Under the pieces are notes generated by a model. It was given only the letters and a program-made list of their open reading frames with translations, was not told where the DNA came from and searched no databases. Shown piece after piece: positions 39,187 to 49,087 of a DNA stretch of 64,000 nucleotides. Origin of the DNA: Candidatus Nanosynbacter sp. TM7-076 (GTDB lineage: Bacteria > Patescibacteriota > Saccharimonadia > Saccharimonadales > Saccharimonadaceae). Position 1 is the first letter of the stretch; every line of letters begins with the position of its first letter. Position numbers and translations under genes: made by a program. The stretch spans positions 1-64,000 of the forward strand of contig NZ_JAJQJS010000002.1 of the NCBI RefSeq assembly GCF_022828325.1, given 5' to 3'.

Positions 39187-40536
39187 CTATTGTAAATAGT
39201 CAATCAGCGCCTGTCGCATATCGCTGACGCCTTTTATAAATTTATCTTTATGAACTTTTGGCGCAATCGCATAAGTGAAGCCCAGCTTCTTCGCCTCTTT
39301 AATTCGAGCTTGCCAATTCGTCGCCGAGCGAACCTCGCCACCCAAACCAATCTCGCCAAACACTACAGCACCTTCGTCCAGACTTCGCCCAGCACTAGCG
39401 CTAGCAATCGCCATCGCCACAGCCAAATCGGCCGCTGGATCATTTAGTTTCAGACCGCCAACCACATTGACATAAATATCTTTGTCCGCCAATTTCAACT
39501 TCGTTCGCTTCTCTAAAACCGCCACCAACAGATTCAATCGATTCAGATCAAAACCACTCGCCGTGCGCTTAGGATAGCCAAAATTCGTCGGATTGACCAG
39601 CGCCTGAATCTCTACCAAAAGCGGACGTGCGCCTTCCATAGTCGCCAGCACGATTGACCCATCCAGATTCTGACGCTCCGCCAGAAGTTCCGCCGACGGA
39701 TTCTTCACGATTCTTAGCCCCTGCTCGTCCATCTCAAAAATCGCCGCTTCATTAGTTGAGCCGTATCTATTTTTCTGCGCACGAACGACTCGAAAACCGC
39801 CATATCGATCGCCCTCAAAATTCAGCACAACGTCCACCAAATGTTCTAATATCTTTGGCCCAGCAATCGAACCCTCTTTGGTAACGTGACCAACCAAAAT
39901 CACCGCCGTGCCCGAAGCTTTGGCGGCACGAATAATTACATTTGACGAGTTGGTGATCTGACTAACCGACCCCGGAGCGGAGGAAATCTCGCTGAGAGAA
40001 ATTGTCTGAACCGAATCGACGATCGCAAGATCATACCCGCCCTGCTGAATTGACGCCGCAATATCTTCCGCGCTATTACTGGACGCCAGCTGCATTTTTT
40101 CCGAATCAGCCGCACCCAAACGCTCCGCACGAAGCTTCACTTGAGAAACCGACTCCTCACCGCTTACATATAACACCGATTTTGTCTTGGCGATATGTGC
40201 CGCAACTTGCGCCAGCAGCGTACTTTTCCCAATTCCTGGCTGACCCGCCACCAACACCACGCCGCCAACCAAAAATCCACCACCCAAAACAGTATCCAAA
40301 TCGTCAATTCCAGTGCTTAATCTTTCTAACCCAGACTCAGAGGCAGCTTCACGAATGCTAGACGTTTTCAAGACTTTACCGCGCCCGGCAGATTTATCGA
40401 CAACGGACGACCCGCCAGAAGAAACGACCTGCTCGACTAGCGAATTCCATTCCCCACAATTTTCACACCTGCCAGCCCACTTTGAAAAGCTAGCCCCGCA
40501 CTGCTGACAAACAAATTGACTTCTAGCTTTCGCCAT
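39187..40536 (-). CDS. radA: DNA repair protein RadA
   Basis: RadA is a RecA-related ATPase that promotes branch migration in recombination. The 449-residue protein has an N-terminal zinc finger (CQQC ... CENCGEW), a Walker A motif GQPGIGKST (about residue 98), the RadA-specific KNRYGS motif and a C-terminal Lon-protease-like domain (DLAVAMAIASASAGR). Its ATG overlaps the stop of the upstream metalloprotease gene, so it is coupled. RadA commonly neighbours ClpC genes, as here. Confidence 0.97.
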   Translation of the reverse strand: MAKARSQFVCQQCGASFSKWAGRCENCGEWNSLVEQVVSSGGSSVVDKSAGRGKVLKTSSIREAASESGLERLSTGIDDLDTVLGGGFLVGGVVLVAGQPGIGKSTLLAQVAAHIAKTKSVLYVSGEESVSQVKLRAERLGAADSEKMQLASSNSAEDIAASIQQGGYDLAIVDSVQTISLSEISSAPGSVSQITNSSNVIIRAAKASGTAVILVGHVTKEGSIAGPKILEHLVDVVLNFEGDRYGGFRVVRAQKNRYGSTNEAAIFEMDEQGLRIVKNPSAELLAERQNLDGSIVLATMEGARPLLVEIQALVNPTNFGYPKRTASGFDLNRLNLLVAVLEKRTKLKLADKDIYVNVVGGLKLNDPAADLAVAMAIASASAGRSLDEGAVVFGEIGLGGEVRSATNWQARIKEAKKLGFTYAIAPKVHKDKFIKGVSDMRQALIDYLQ

Positions 40537-41516
40537 TATTTCGCCCCCTCCAAACTATCCAAACTTTTATTCAATTCATCAATCTGCACACCCAACTCCC
40601 TGAGCCGCAAAACATCAGAATTGTAAGAATTGATCTCAGAATTCAAATTGACACGCCTTTCGTTCAACTCCGAAAGCTCCGCCTTCAAGGCTTGGCGTTG
40701 GCTATAAAAATCACTCTGCGACAAGAATCCGCCGCTAATGCCCGCTCGCCGATTAAAGTCCGCCACGCGACCATTATAATCCGCCAAATCAGTCGAATAT
40801 TGCGATAATTCTCTGTTCAATTTTTCCTTCCGAACCTTCAACGACTCACTCAACTTCTGCGCTTCATTTTCTCTGGATTCAAATTTTTCTTGATATTGCG
40901 CGTGCAATTTCACGACTTCGGATCTATCAGTAAAATACCGCCGATAATATTCTTCCAGCTCGTCGCCCAAATTGGCAAATTCCGTCCCTAAAATTGAGTG
41001 CAACTCGTTAGCTCTCGTTCCAGGTTGCGCACGATCATAATATTCCATCCGCTCGGACAATTTCTTATTTTTCACATTATTATAAGCCTGCTCCAAAAGC
41101 TCGCTCAAATGAGATTTCTCCGACGCGCTCAACCTTTCCCAAGCAGCGTGCAGCATCTCATGCGCCGCCGTCACTTCCTTCACGCCGTCAAGCTCAGAAT
41201 TGGTCACGTTGTAGATATAAATATCTCTAGACGACGGATTGTAACAACCCAAAATTGCATTTCCCTTTTCCACGCGACGACAATCTTCGTTAAATTCGTT
41301 CGCCGATTTGATTTGCGGATTAGAAACATAGAACATTTTCCTGCCAGTGTCTGACATTTTCACGCGGTCAGCAATAGCGACAATTTCTGCACTTGGTTTA
41401 TATTGCCACAGCGTAATCTCGTCAATAATTTGCTGACGATTCGCCATCACAAAAACCGCAACAGAAAGTACAATTATCGGCGTGAGGACGCTGAATAGTT
41501 TACGCACGATTGACAT
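40536..41516 (-). CDS. Membrane-anchored HExxH protein with coiled coil
   Basis: The 326-residue protein has a single N-terminal membrane helix (about residues 8 to 25). An extracellular domain with two Cys (80, 91) leads to the zinc-protease motif HEMLH (119-123). A long coiled coil (about 195 to 325) forms the rest. It looks like a surface zinc protease or zincin-derived structural protein. I cannot name the family. It overlaps clpC by 17 bases and radA by one, so it is part of a protein-quality and repair operon. Confidence 0.7.
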   Translation of the reverse strand: MSIVRKLFSVLTPIIVLSVAVFVMANRQQIIDEITLWQYKPSAEIVAIADRVKMSDTGRKMFYVSNPQIKSANEFNEDCRRVEKGNAILGCYNPSSRDIYIYNVTNSELDGVKEVTAAHEMLHAAWERLSASEKSHLSELLEQAYNNVKNKKLSERMEYYDRAQPGTRANELHSILGTEFANLGDELEEYYRRYFTDRSEVVKLHAQYQEKFESRENEAQKLSESLKVRKEKLNRELSQYSTDLADYNGRVADFNRRAGISGGFLSQSDFYSQRQALKAELSELNERRVNLNSEINSYNSDVLRLRELGVQIDELNKSLDSLEGAK

Positions 41517-43956
41517 TAATCACCACCTTATCATTATCAATTTTAGCCTCCAGCGTGTCGCCAGATTTTGCTTTATTGGACAATAAAACATCACTCAACG
41601 GATCCGCCAACTCCGACTGAATTGTTCGCCTCAAAACTCGCACGCCGCGCTGCTCGTCAAATCCCCGATCGATCAACCAACGCTTCGCCGAAGAAGTAAT
41701 ATCAAGCTTCATTCCATGTTGAGCGACAGCCTTGACCAAATCAGACGTGAGATTGTCAAAAATCTTTCGCACGGCAGAACGAGAGAGTGACTTAAATGTA
41801 ATCACGCTATCAAACCTGCCAATCAATTCTGGACGCAAAAATTCCTCAAGCTCACGCAGAGCGGCACGCGAATTTTTCTCGTGACGATTTTCGCTAGCCG
41901 ACTTTTTCTGCCCAGACGCGCCAAATCCCAGCTCCGAATCCTGAATCATTTGCTCGGCGCCAACGTTGCTCGTCAAGATGATAATCGTCTGCCGAAAACT
42001 CACCGTTCGTCCGTGAGAATCGCTTAACTTGCCGTCCTCCAAAATCTGCAAAAGCAAATTCAGAACGTCAGGATGCGCCTTTTCAATCTCATCGAACAAC
42101 ACCACGCTATATGGTCGACGACGAACTTTATCCGTTAATTTCCCGCCGTCCTCATAGCCAACATAACCAGCCGGCGCACCAACCAGCTGACTAGCCGTGT
42201 GGCGCTCAGAAAACTCGCTCATGTCAATTTTAATCAAGCTATCCTCGCCGCCAAAAACTTCCCGCGCCAGAATTCGTGCCAATTCCGTCTTGCCAACTCC
42301 AGTCGGACCCAGAAAGATAAACGACCCAAGCGGCCCACTCTGACGATTTAGTCCAGCTTTATTGCGACGAATCGCGCGCGCCAGTTGCTCAATCGCTTCA
42401 TTCTGACCAAGAACGCTCTGGCTCAGTCGCTTCTCCAGGCGAATCAAATCCTTCATCTGATTTAACGATAATCTGTCAATCGGAATATTCGTCATTGCCG
42501 AAACCGCTTGACGCAAATATTCATCAGTCAGCACCGGCTCATCACTGGCTTCATCCTTCAGCGCTTCGGCTTGCAATTCCAATTGCCTCATTTGCATCTT
42601 AAACTCTGCGGCTTTTTCGTAATTTTCAGCCTCGACCGCCGCGTCAATTTTTCCAGCTAATCGCTTAATTTGGCGAGCCAACTTGTCCTTACGCGACAAT
42701 TTTATTGGCGAGCTAGACTTCAATAAGCTCGCTGCCTCGTCAATCACGTCGATCGCTTTATCTGGCAAAAATCGCTCCGTCACGTAACGCTGGCTCAAAT
42801 CCACCGCCTCAGTCAGCATTTCGTCAGGAATTTGAACTTGATGATGCTTAGTCAAATTGACACTTAAGCCGCGCATCATTTCCACTGCCTCTTCTGGTGA
42901 TGGCTCATTAACCGTTACCGACTGGAAACGCCGCGACAACGCGGCATCTTTTTCGATATGTTTTCGATATTCATCAAACGTCGTCGCACCAATTAGTCGC
43001 ACCTCGCCTCGCGACAACGCTGGCTTCAATACATTCGCTGCGTCCATCGAACCTTCGGCCGAACCAGCGCCAACTAACAGATGTAACTCGTCAATAAACA
43101 AAATAACTTCTTGATGTTTTTTAGCGACCGCCAGAACTTTTTGCAATCGCTCCTCAAATTGCCCGCGATATTTCGTCCCAGCAATCATCGCCGTCAAATC
43201 CAGTTGAAAAAGTCGCTTGCCCTTCAAAAATTCGGGAACTTTATTATCAGCAATCCTTTGCGCCAAACCCTCGACTACCGCAGTTTTACCGACGCCAGGT
43301 TCGCCAATCAGCGCTGGATTATTCTTACTCCGCCGACCCAAAATCGTGATCATTCGCTGAATTTCCGAGGTTCGACCAATCACCGGATCCAAAAATCCTT
43401 CGCTGGCGCGTCGCGTCAAATCGGCGCCGAATTTCTCCAAAACTCGCAAATCGCCAGAATTTTTACTTGTCGTGCTGCGCTCGCTCTGCAGAGATTCAAA
43501 TTGCTGTTTATCAAACACATCTTCCAAGCTTCCACGCAGATTGTCAATGTCAACGTTCATATCTCGCAGCAATTTAGTCGCTCGCGCCTCGTGCTGTTGC
43601 AACATTCCATAAACGATGTGTTCCGTGCCAATTTTTTCCTGTCCAAATTCAACCGCCAATTGCCAAGCAATTCTTATCAATTCAACAACTTCAGCACTCA
43701 AACCCTTACTGACAATCGTAATTACCAGCGGCTTTGCGGTCAGATTCAACGCCATTTCCGCCCGGTCCAAAGTTACGCCGTTTTCCGCCAGTATCTTTGC
43801 ACCCAATGACGAATTTTGCGCCAACACACCAAGCAAAATATGCTCCGTGCCAACATATTCACTCCCCTCATTATGCGCCAGAAAACCAGCCCGCCCCAAA
43901 CTGGCTCGAGCCGTTTCCGTCAGCCGAGGTTCTAATTCAGAAAAATCTTCTGACAT
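41500..43956 (-). CDS. clpC: ATP-dependent Clp protease ATPase ClpC
   Basis: I start at the ATG at 43956 ([11 protein letters not shown]) because AAAGGAGG lies seven bases upstream; the open frame begins 60 bases earlier. The 818-residue AAA+ unfoldase has two N-terminal Clp-N repeats (1 to 145), the first ATPase domain ([29 protein letters not shown]), a UVR/middle coiled region (about 405 to 450; NYEKAAEFK), the second ATPase domain ([22 protein letters not shown]) and the C-terminal D2-small domain. It feeds substrates to ClpP. It lies 40 bases after nusA. Confidence 0.96.
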   Translation of the reverse strand: MSEDFSELEPRLTETARASLGRAGFLAHNEGSEYVGTEHILLGVLAQNSSLGAKILAENGVTLDRAEMALNLTAKPLVITIVSKGLSAEVVELIRIAWQLAVEFGQEKIGTEHIVYGMLQQHEARATKLLRDMNVDIDNLRGSLEDVFDKQQFESLQSERSTTSKNSGDLRVLEKFGADLTRRASEGFLDPVIGRTSEIQRMITILGRRSKNNPALIGEPGVGKTAVVEGLAQRIADNKVPEFLKGKRLFQLDLTAMIAGTKYRGQFEERLQKVLAVAKKHQEVILFIDELHLLVGAGSAEGSMDAANVLKPALSRGEVRLIGATTFDEYRKHIEKDAALSRRFQSVTVNEPSPEEAVEMMRGLSVNLTKHHQVQIPDEMLTEAVDLSQRYVTERFLPDKAIDVIDEAASLLKSSSPIKLSRKDKLARQIKRLAGKIDAAVEAENYEKAAEFKMQMRQLELQAEALKDEASDEPVLTDEYLRQAVSAMTNIPIDRLSLNQMKDLIRLEKRLSQSVLGQNEAIEQLARAIRRNKAGLNRQSGPLGSFIFLGPTGVGKTELARILAREVFGGEDSLIKIDMSEFSERHTASQLVGAPAGYVGYEDGGKLTDKVRRRPYSVVLFDEIEKAHPDVLNLLLQILEDGKLSDSHGRTVSFRQTIIILTSNVGAEQMIQDSELGFGASGQKKSASENRHEKNSRAALRELEEFLRPELIGRFDSVITFKSLSRSAVRKIFDNLTSDLVKAVAQHGMKLDITSSAKRWLIDRGFDEQRGVRVLRRTIQSELADPLSDVLLSNKAKSGDTLEAKIDNDKVVINVNRA

Positions 43957-43996
43957 ATCGCCCTCCTTTCGTTTTCGGCGATTCGCAGAAGGCAGC

Positions 43997-45118
43997 TTAT
44001 TCCGCCACCTCCTCAACTACGCTCATCAAGCTATCCTCAATATTCTTTCGAGGTCTTGGCTCCGCCTTAACAGGAGCTTTTGCTTCGATATCTAATTCAT
44101 AGCCAGTCAATCGACTTGCCAAGCGAACATTCTGTCCAGCGCGACCAATTGCTATCGACTGCTGATCTTCGCTAACGTAAACCGTCGCACGCTTCTCGTC
44201 TTCATTGACAGTCACGCTCAAAACCTCTGCCGGACTCATCGCATTAGCAATAAATCCAGCCGCATCTTCCTCGTATGGAATAATGTCAATTTTTTCCTGC
44301 TCGCCAATTTCATTCATCACAGCCTGAACGCGGGCGCCGTGACCACCAACAAACGTACCAACTGGATCAACGCCAGGTAGCGCTGAAGAAACCGCCAATT
44401 TAGTTCGGCGACCAGCTTCGCGAGCGATTGCCTTAATCTCAACTGCACCAGTTTCCATCTCTGGAACTTCTTGATTGAACAAGAATCGCACAAACTCTTC
44501 GTTGCCGCGGCTAAGAATCAATTGCGGACCGCGACCTTCGCGCTCAATGTCCTTAATATAAACCTTAATTCGACGACCAACGCCATAATATTCGCCAGGA
44601 ATTTGCTCACTCTGAGGCATAATTCCGACAGCCTTGCCAAGCTCAATTCGCACAACGCGTGGCTCAACTCGCTGAACTGTACCAATAACAACCGTACCGA
44701 TTTTATCCTCAAATTCCGCCAAGACAACTTCACGCTCAGCTTCACGCAGACGCTGCAAAATCACTTGCTTAGCAGTCTGAGCAGCAACTCGACCAAAAGT
44801 CGTCACGTTATGAGTTTCCATCACAACTTCACCGCCAAGTTCAGCCGCAGGATCTATTTCCTTAGCTTCCTCTAGGTCGATTTGATTGGCGTCATTCTCA
44901 ACTTCTTCAACAACAGTTTTAACAACCGACACGACAGCCGTGCCGTTATTGATATTCAAGCTTGCGCGAACCAACTGATCACGCGTACCGTTATCACGAC
45001 GCCAAGCCGCCGCAATCGCCTGTTCAATCACGCTCAAAACTGTTTCTTCTGGCAAGTTTTTTTCCTCAGCAATCGTACGCACTGCCAACGTCAACTGCTT
45101 AATGTTCAAGTCTTCCAT
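43997..45118 (-). CDS. nusA: Transcription elongation/termination factor NusA
   Basis: The 373-residue protein carries the N-terminal RNA-polymerase-binding domain (1 to 125), an S1 domain (about 130 to 205; IGTVQRVEPRVVRIELG), and two KH domains (about 225 to 345; SALPGVDPVGTFVGGHGARV and AIGRAGQNVRLASRL). It stops soon after KH2, without the acidic repeats of Escherichia coli NusA, as is usual in small genomes. It is the first gene of the clpC-radA operon. AAGGAG precedes its ATG, after a leader with its own -10. Confidence 0.96.
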   Translation of the reverse strand: MEDLNIKQLTLAVRTIAEEKNLPEETVLSVIEQAIAAAWRRDNGTRDQLVRASLNINNGTAVVSVVKTVVEEVENDANQIDLEEAKEIDPAAELGGEVVMETHNVTTFGRVAAQTAKQVILQRLREAEREVVLAEFEDKIGTVVIGTVQRVEPRVVRIELGKAVGIMPQSEQIPGEYYGVGRRIKVYIKDIEREGRGPQLILSRGNEEFVRFLFNQEVPEMETGAVEIKAIAREAGRRTKLAVSSALPGVDPVGTFVGGHGARVQAVMNEIGEQEKIDIIPYEEDAAGFIANAMSPAEVLSVTVNEDEKRATVYVSEDQQSIAIGRAGQNVRLASRLTGYELDIEAKAPVKAEPRPRKNIEDSLMSVVEEVAE

Positions 45119-45137
45119 TACATTCTCCTTCTTATTA

Positions 45138-45143
45138 ATTATA
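45138..45143 (-). promoter_or_regulatory. -10 of nusA proximal promoter
   Basis: Minus-strand TATAAT, 19 bases before the nusA ATG. It gives a short Shine-Dalgarno leader. It lies downstream of the terminator hairpin at 45171-45196, so it escapes attenuation. Confidence 0.55.
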
Positions 45144-45170
45144 TCTTTTTCCGTCTCAAACTTCCATAAA

Positions 45171-45196
45171 CGAAAAACTCCGACCTGCCGGCCGGA
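45171..45196 (-). terminator. Terminator/attenuator ahead of nusA
   Basis: On the minus strand TCCGGCC-GGCA-GGTCGGA (45196 to 45179) forms a seven-pair stem with one G-T pair, followed by GTTTTTCG. It ends transcripts from the upstream acetyltransferase gene and from the promoter at 45210-45238. Confidence 0.7.
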
Positions 45197-45209
45197 TTAG
45201 TACTTTCCT

Positions 45210-45238
45210 ATTGTAGCGGAAAGATTCTATTCTGTCAA
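45210..45238 (-). promoter_or_regulatory. Distal promoter ahead of nusA
   Basis: TTGACA (45233-45238), 17 bases and TACAAT (45210-45215) on the minus strand. The predicted start is within about ten bases of the terminator hairpin, so most transcripts would be very short. Confidence 0.55.
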
Positions 45239-45693
45239 TCCAATTCTTTTCGCCAAACAGACAGACATTTCTTAGTGGATGGCGATATTTTGTCAAAGCC
45301 AATTCTTTGGTAAAATCCTTCAGCGGATTTCAAGGAATACAATTTGAAGGCACGCGCATCTGGATATTCACTAGCCAAAGCTTCAATAGCCGCCCTACCA
45401 ATTCCTCGCTTGCGCGCAACTTCCCTAACAAAAAGGTCTTCTATGGTAATCTCGCCGCCACCATTAGAGCATACTGTCATAAGCCCAGACGACAACTCTT
45501 CGCCAGGAGTATCGATAGCAAATACATCGCTATCATAGTAATTATTCATGCCTTTTACATATTCTATTAAATCCTTTTTCGCGCCATCCGTAAACTCGCA
45601 GCCCAAAACAGACTCCGAGTGAGCTATAGCCGCCCGCTCCAAAGCTTCATCATCATTCACCGACAATTTAGTAAGACATATTTCAGAATTCAT
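45235..45693 (-). CDS. GNAT-family N-acetyltransferase
   Basis: The 152-residue protein has the GNAT fold pattern, with the acetyl-CoA-binding VREVARKRGIGRAAIEAL segment (about residues 88 to 105) and the C-terminal GFYQRIGFDKISPSTK motif. The substrate is unknown. Its start shows the leaderless pattern: TGA-TAGAAT (45700-45705) then six bases then ATG. It stands alone between nusA and the HNH gene, and a terminator follows. Confidence 0.85.
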   Translation of the reverse strand: MNSEICLTKLSVNDDEALERAAIAHSESVLGCEFTDGAKKDLIEYVKGMNNYYDSDVFAIDTPGEELSSGLMTVCSNGGGEITIEDLFVREVARKRGIGRAAIEALASEYPDARAFKLYSLKSAEGFYQRIGFDKISPSTKKCLSVWRKELD

Positions 45694-45699
45694 TCTATG

Positions 45700-45705
45700 A
45701 TTCTA
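45700..45705 (-). promoter_or_regulatory. Leaderless -10 of the acetyltransferase gene
   Basis: Minus-strand TAGAAT preceded by TGA, exactly six bases before the ATG at 45693. Confidence 0.6.
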
Positions 45706-45729
45706 TCACAAAAATACATTTTGTCAATA

Positions 45730-46419
45730 TTATACTTCCACACATTTTTCCAGAATTCCCGACATCGCGCCTTTTTCAGCTTCCGTTACCCACAGGCGAT
45801 ATTTTCGCTTCACAGCCACTTGTCGCGTAATATATTGGCACCTAAAAGATTTATTGCTCGGCAGCCAAGTTGCCGCGTCGCCGTCGCCTTTAGCTTGATT
45901 CGCTGGACCATCAACCGCCAACAGATTTAACGGATCATTCGCCAATTTCTCTCGCTCTTCTGGAGAAATTTGCTGCGCGCCCTTTTGCCAAGCATCGCTC
46001 AAAGCCACGACGTGATCAATCTGAACCTTAGAACTGGTTTTTTCGCCGCGCTGAAATTGAATTGCTTGACCAGTGTACGGATCATTCAGCACACCCGACA
46101 AAACTCGACATTTTTCATCAATTTTCTCGTCCGTCAAATCTCGCGCCAGAATCACTTCTCGTACGGAACAGCCGTTAATTTTGCCCCAGCCATTGCCGAA
46201 TTGCTTTCTGGAATAGCCAGTCTTTGGCGCGCGTCCTTTAACTTCTATTTTTTCCAATTCCGCTTTGGCGTTCGAAGCACCAAATAATTCTCGTTGCGTT
46301 GAAGTTTGAATTGTCTGAGGTTCGGGTTGCGAAATTCGCGAAGCCCAAACCGCCACGCCGACTATCAAAATTACCAGCGCAATCACCACTTGCCGACGTC
46401 GTATTTTATTCACCCTCAT
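45730..46419 (-). CDS. Secreted/anchored HNH-type (DUF1524-like) nuclease
   Basis: The 229-residue protein begins with a basic stretch and a membrane or signal helix (about residues 8 to 27). The outer domain contains KVQIDHVVALSDAWQKGA (with the HNH-type His near 138), then NDPLNLLAVDGPANQAKGD and FRCQYI. This pattern is typical of the DUF1524/HNH family of secreted nucleases. In an organism that depends on scavenged nucleotides, an exported nuclease is plausible (inference). Its leaderless promoter overlaps that of pepN. Confidence 0.85.
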   Translation of the reverse strand: MRVNKIRRRQVVIALVILIVGVAVWASRISQPEPQTIQTSTQRELFGASNAKAELEKIEVKGRAPKTGYSRKQFGNGWGKINGCSVREVILARDLTDEKIDEKCRVLSGVLNDPYTGQAIQFQRGEKTSSKVQIDHVVALSDAWQKGAQQISPEEREKLANDPLNLLAVDGPANQAKGDGDAATWLPSNKSFRCQYITRQVAVKRKYRLWVTEAEKGAMSGILEKCVEV

Positions 46420-46425
46420 GACTGT

Positions 46426-46433
46426 ATTATAAT
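46426..46433. promoter_or_regulatory. Overlapping divergent -10 elements, HNH/pepN
   Basis: ATTATAAT contains TATAAT for pepN (46428-46433, plus) and TATAAT for the HNH gene (46426-46431, minus). Each is exactly six bases from its own start codon, so both polymerases cannot bind at once. Confidence 0.75.
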
Positions 46434-46439
46434 TAAACT

Positions 46440-48953
46440 ATGACTAAAGTTCCACGCTTACTTGACACATTCACACCAAATCATTACAACCTAACTCTCG
46501 ATTTAACACGCGCCGAGGAAAAAGAATTTTCTGGCACAGTTATCATTTCTGGTGATTCCACCGGCGAATCAATTTCGCTACATTCCAAAGGCTTAACAAT
46601 TCAATCAGCCACAATCGATAATCAGCCCGCCGACGTTTCATTCGGCGAGTTTGATGAATTGAAATTATCCCAGCCGAACCTTAAAAACGGAAAACACACA
46701 ATTCACATCAATTTTTCTGGAAATATCACCGACGCAATGCACGGATTATATCCTTGCTACTTCACTCACGACGGCGTTAAAAAACAGCTTTTCGCAACTC
46801 AATTTGAATCGCACCACGCCCGCGAAGTTTTCCCTTGTGTTGATGAGCCAGCCGCCAAAGCTGAATATGATTTGACACTGATCACCCAAACAGGAATAAC
46901 GGTTCTGGGAAATATGCCCGTAAAACACGAAGAAGAAAATGGTAATTCTCTCACGACGACATTTGAGAAAACACCGCGGATGAGCAGTTATCTTCTAGCT
47001 TTCGTCATCGGTGAATTGCACAAAAAAACCGCCCGCACCAAATCTGGCGTCGAGGTCAACGTCTGGGCAACGCCAGCTCAGAATGAAAATACCTTAGATT
47101 TTGCGTTAGACATTGCCACTCGCTCAATTGATTTTTATGACGAATATTTCGGCATCAAATATCCATTGCCAAAATCCGACCACGTCGCTCTTCCCGACTT
47201 TTCCTCTGGCGCAATGGAAAACTGGGGATTGATTACTTACCGCGAAAGTTGTTTGCTTGCGGACCCAGAATTGACTCCAGAATCATCCAGGCGCTTCATT
47301 GCTACGGTTATCGCACACGAGCTCAGCCATCAATGGTTTGGCAATCTCGTTACCATGAACTGGTGGAATGATTTATGGCTCAACGAAAGCTTCGCCAATA
47401 TGATGGAATACGTGGCAATTGATGCGTTACACCCCGAATGGCGCATGTGGGAAGATTTTGCCACGAATGAAGTAACGGCCGCACTCAGGCGCGACAGCTT
47501 GGACGGCGTTCAATCAGTTCAAGCCGATGTCAATCATCCAGACGAAATCAGCACTTTGTTTGACCCAGCAATTGTTTATGCCAAAGGCGGACGGCTGCTT
47601 GTTATGGTCAGAAAACTTATCGGCGAAGAGGCATTTCGCGCTGGACTTAAATCATATTTTGAAAAATTCGCGTATAAAAATACCGTCGGAAATGATTTAT
47701 GGCAAGAATTGGAATCAGCAAGCGGTCAGCCAATCGTCAATCTAATGAACGCTTGGATTTCCCAACCTGGCCTTCCTGTCGTATCAGTTTCAAACAGTCA
47801 CGACGCGGCGATTTTAAGCCAGGAGCGATTCTTCATCGGCGAGCACCAACCATCTGACGCATTATGGCCGATTCCATTATTCGCGAACCAACCGCTTGAC
47901 GTAAAGGTTCTAAATCAAAAAGAAACCACCGTTTCTATTGAAAAGCCATTGCAATTAAACTGCGGCTTAAGCGCCCACTTCGTCACCAAATATGACGAAT
48001 CCACTCGCGAATATTTATTGAAAAACATTACAGAATTGCCAACCTTGGACAAGATTTGCATCTTACAAGACGCAACAATACTCGCCCGCGCTGGATTTGA
48101 AAACTCGGCGTCACTACTTCCATTGGCATTGTCGCTAAAAACCGAAACCAACGAAAAAGTCTTCGGGATGGCGGCTGGTGCTTTAACGGAACTGCGAAAA
48201 TTCGTCGATGATAATGACGCCGCCAGAGATTCATTAAAGAAAATTTCTGGAGAATTTGCGCGTGCCACATTTGAAGAGCTTGACTGGGATGAAAAAGACG
48301 GAGAATCAGACGACGACCGCGAACTACGCACCACGGCTTTGAGTTTGATGATGTATAGCGAAGATAAAGAAGTTTTGAACGAGGCAAAAACGCGTTTTGA
48401 TAATAATAAATTGGAAGACTTACCGACAGAAATTCGAGCTTTAATTATCAGTGCAAACGTGAAGCATTTTGAGACGCCAGAGATGATTGAAAATCTCTTT
48501 GCCGCATATAAAAACACGCCGTCAAATGACCTGCAGAATGATATTGCAATTGGACTAACTTCCACCAAAAATCCTGAAACAGCAGAAAAAATTCTTGCCA
48601 ATATTAAAGATTCCAATATTATCCGTCCACAAGACGCCAGTCGTTGGTTTGTGTATTTAATTCGGACGCGGGAAAATCGCCAGATTGCGTGGAATTGGCT
48701 GAAAGAAAACTGGGCGTGGGTCGAAGATACGTTTGGCGAAGATAAAAGCTATGATGACTTCATTCGCTATGCAGCTACGGCGTTACTAACGCCTAATGAA
48801 CTTGACGATTTCCGACAATTCTTTGAGCCGATGATGGATATTCCAGCCCTCACCAGAACGATAAAATTAGGAATTACCGAAATATCCGCGCGAGTTGAGT
48901 TGATTGAGCGAGATAAGGCGGACGTGCTCTCTGCTTTGCAAACAACACTGTGA
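46440..48953 (+). CDS. pepN: M1 family aminopeptidase
   Basis: The 837-residue zinc aminopeptidase removes N-terminal residues from peptides. It has the exopeptidase motif GAMENWG (about residue 260), the zinc site HELSHQWFGN with the distal NESFA (about 297 to 325), a middle beta domain and a helical C-terminal ERAP1-like domain (about 520 to 837). It has no signal peptide, so it is cytoplasmic and probably recycles imported peptides. It is leaderless, divergent from the HNH gene. The protein has normal length for M1 enzymes. Confidence 0.94.
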   Translation: MTKVPRLLDTFTPNHYNLTLDLTRAEEKEFSGTVIISGDSTGESISLHSKGLTIQSATIDNQPADVSFGEFDELKLSQPNLKNGKHTIHINFSGNITDAMHGLYPCYFTHDGVKKQLFATQFESHHAREVFPCVDEPAAKAEYDLTLITQTGITVLGNMPVKHEEENGNSLTTTFEKTPRMSSYLLAFVIGELHKKTARTKSGVEVNVWATPAQNENTLDFALDIATRSIDFYDEYFGIKYPLPKSDHVALPDFSSGAMENWGLITYRESCLLADPELTPESSRRFIATVIAHELSHQWFGNLVTMNWWNDLWLNESFANMMEYVAIDALHPEWRMWEDFATNEVTAALRRDSLDGVQSVQADVNHPDEISTLFDPAIVYAKGGRLLVMVRKLIGEEAFRAGLKSYFEKFAYKNTVGNDLWQELESASGQPIVNLMNAWISQPGLPVVSVSNSHDAAILSQERFFIGEHQPSDALWPIPLFANQPLDVKVLNQKETTVSIEKPLQLNCGLSAHFVTKYDESTREYLLKNITELPTLDKICILQDATILARAGFENSASLLPLALSLKTETNEKVFGMAAGALTELRKFVDDNDAARDSLKKISGEFARATFEELDWDEKDGESDDDRELRTTALSLMMYSEDKEVLNEAKTRFDNNKLEDLPTEIRALIISANVKHFETPEMIENLFAAYKNTPSNDLQNDIAIGLTSTKNPETAEKILANIKDSNIIRPQDASRWFVYLIRTRENRQIAWNWLKENWAWVEDTFGEDKSYDDFIRYAATALLTPNELDDFRQFFEPMMDIPALTRTIKLGITEISARVELIERDKADVLSALQTTL

Positions 48954-48983
48954 TATATTATGTCACATTTTTGACAAAATCTA

Positions 48984-49012
48984 TTGACATTTTATACTAT
49001 TAGTGATATATA
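48984..49012 (+). promoter_or_regulatory. Promoter and hairpin leader of the 88-aa gene
   Basis: TTGACA (48984-48989), 17 bases, TATATA (49007-49012) with TGA before it. The predicted RNA begins near 49018 with GCTTT, which pairs with AAAGC (49049-49053) around a second CGGAACAAA/TTTGTCCG helix, so the mRNA has a 5'-terminal hairpin. Confidence 0.7.
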
Positions 49013-49087
49013 TATTAGCTTTTGTTGACGGAACAAATGTTTTGTCCGAAAGCGCACTTTGATAAGTCCGAGAGAAGGAGGCCCATC

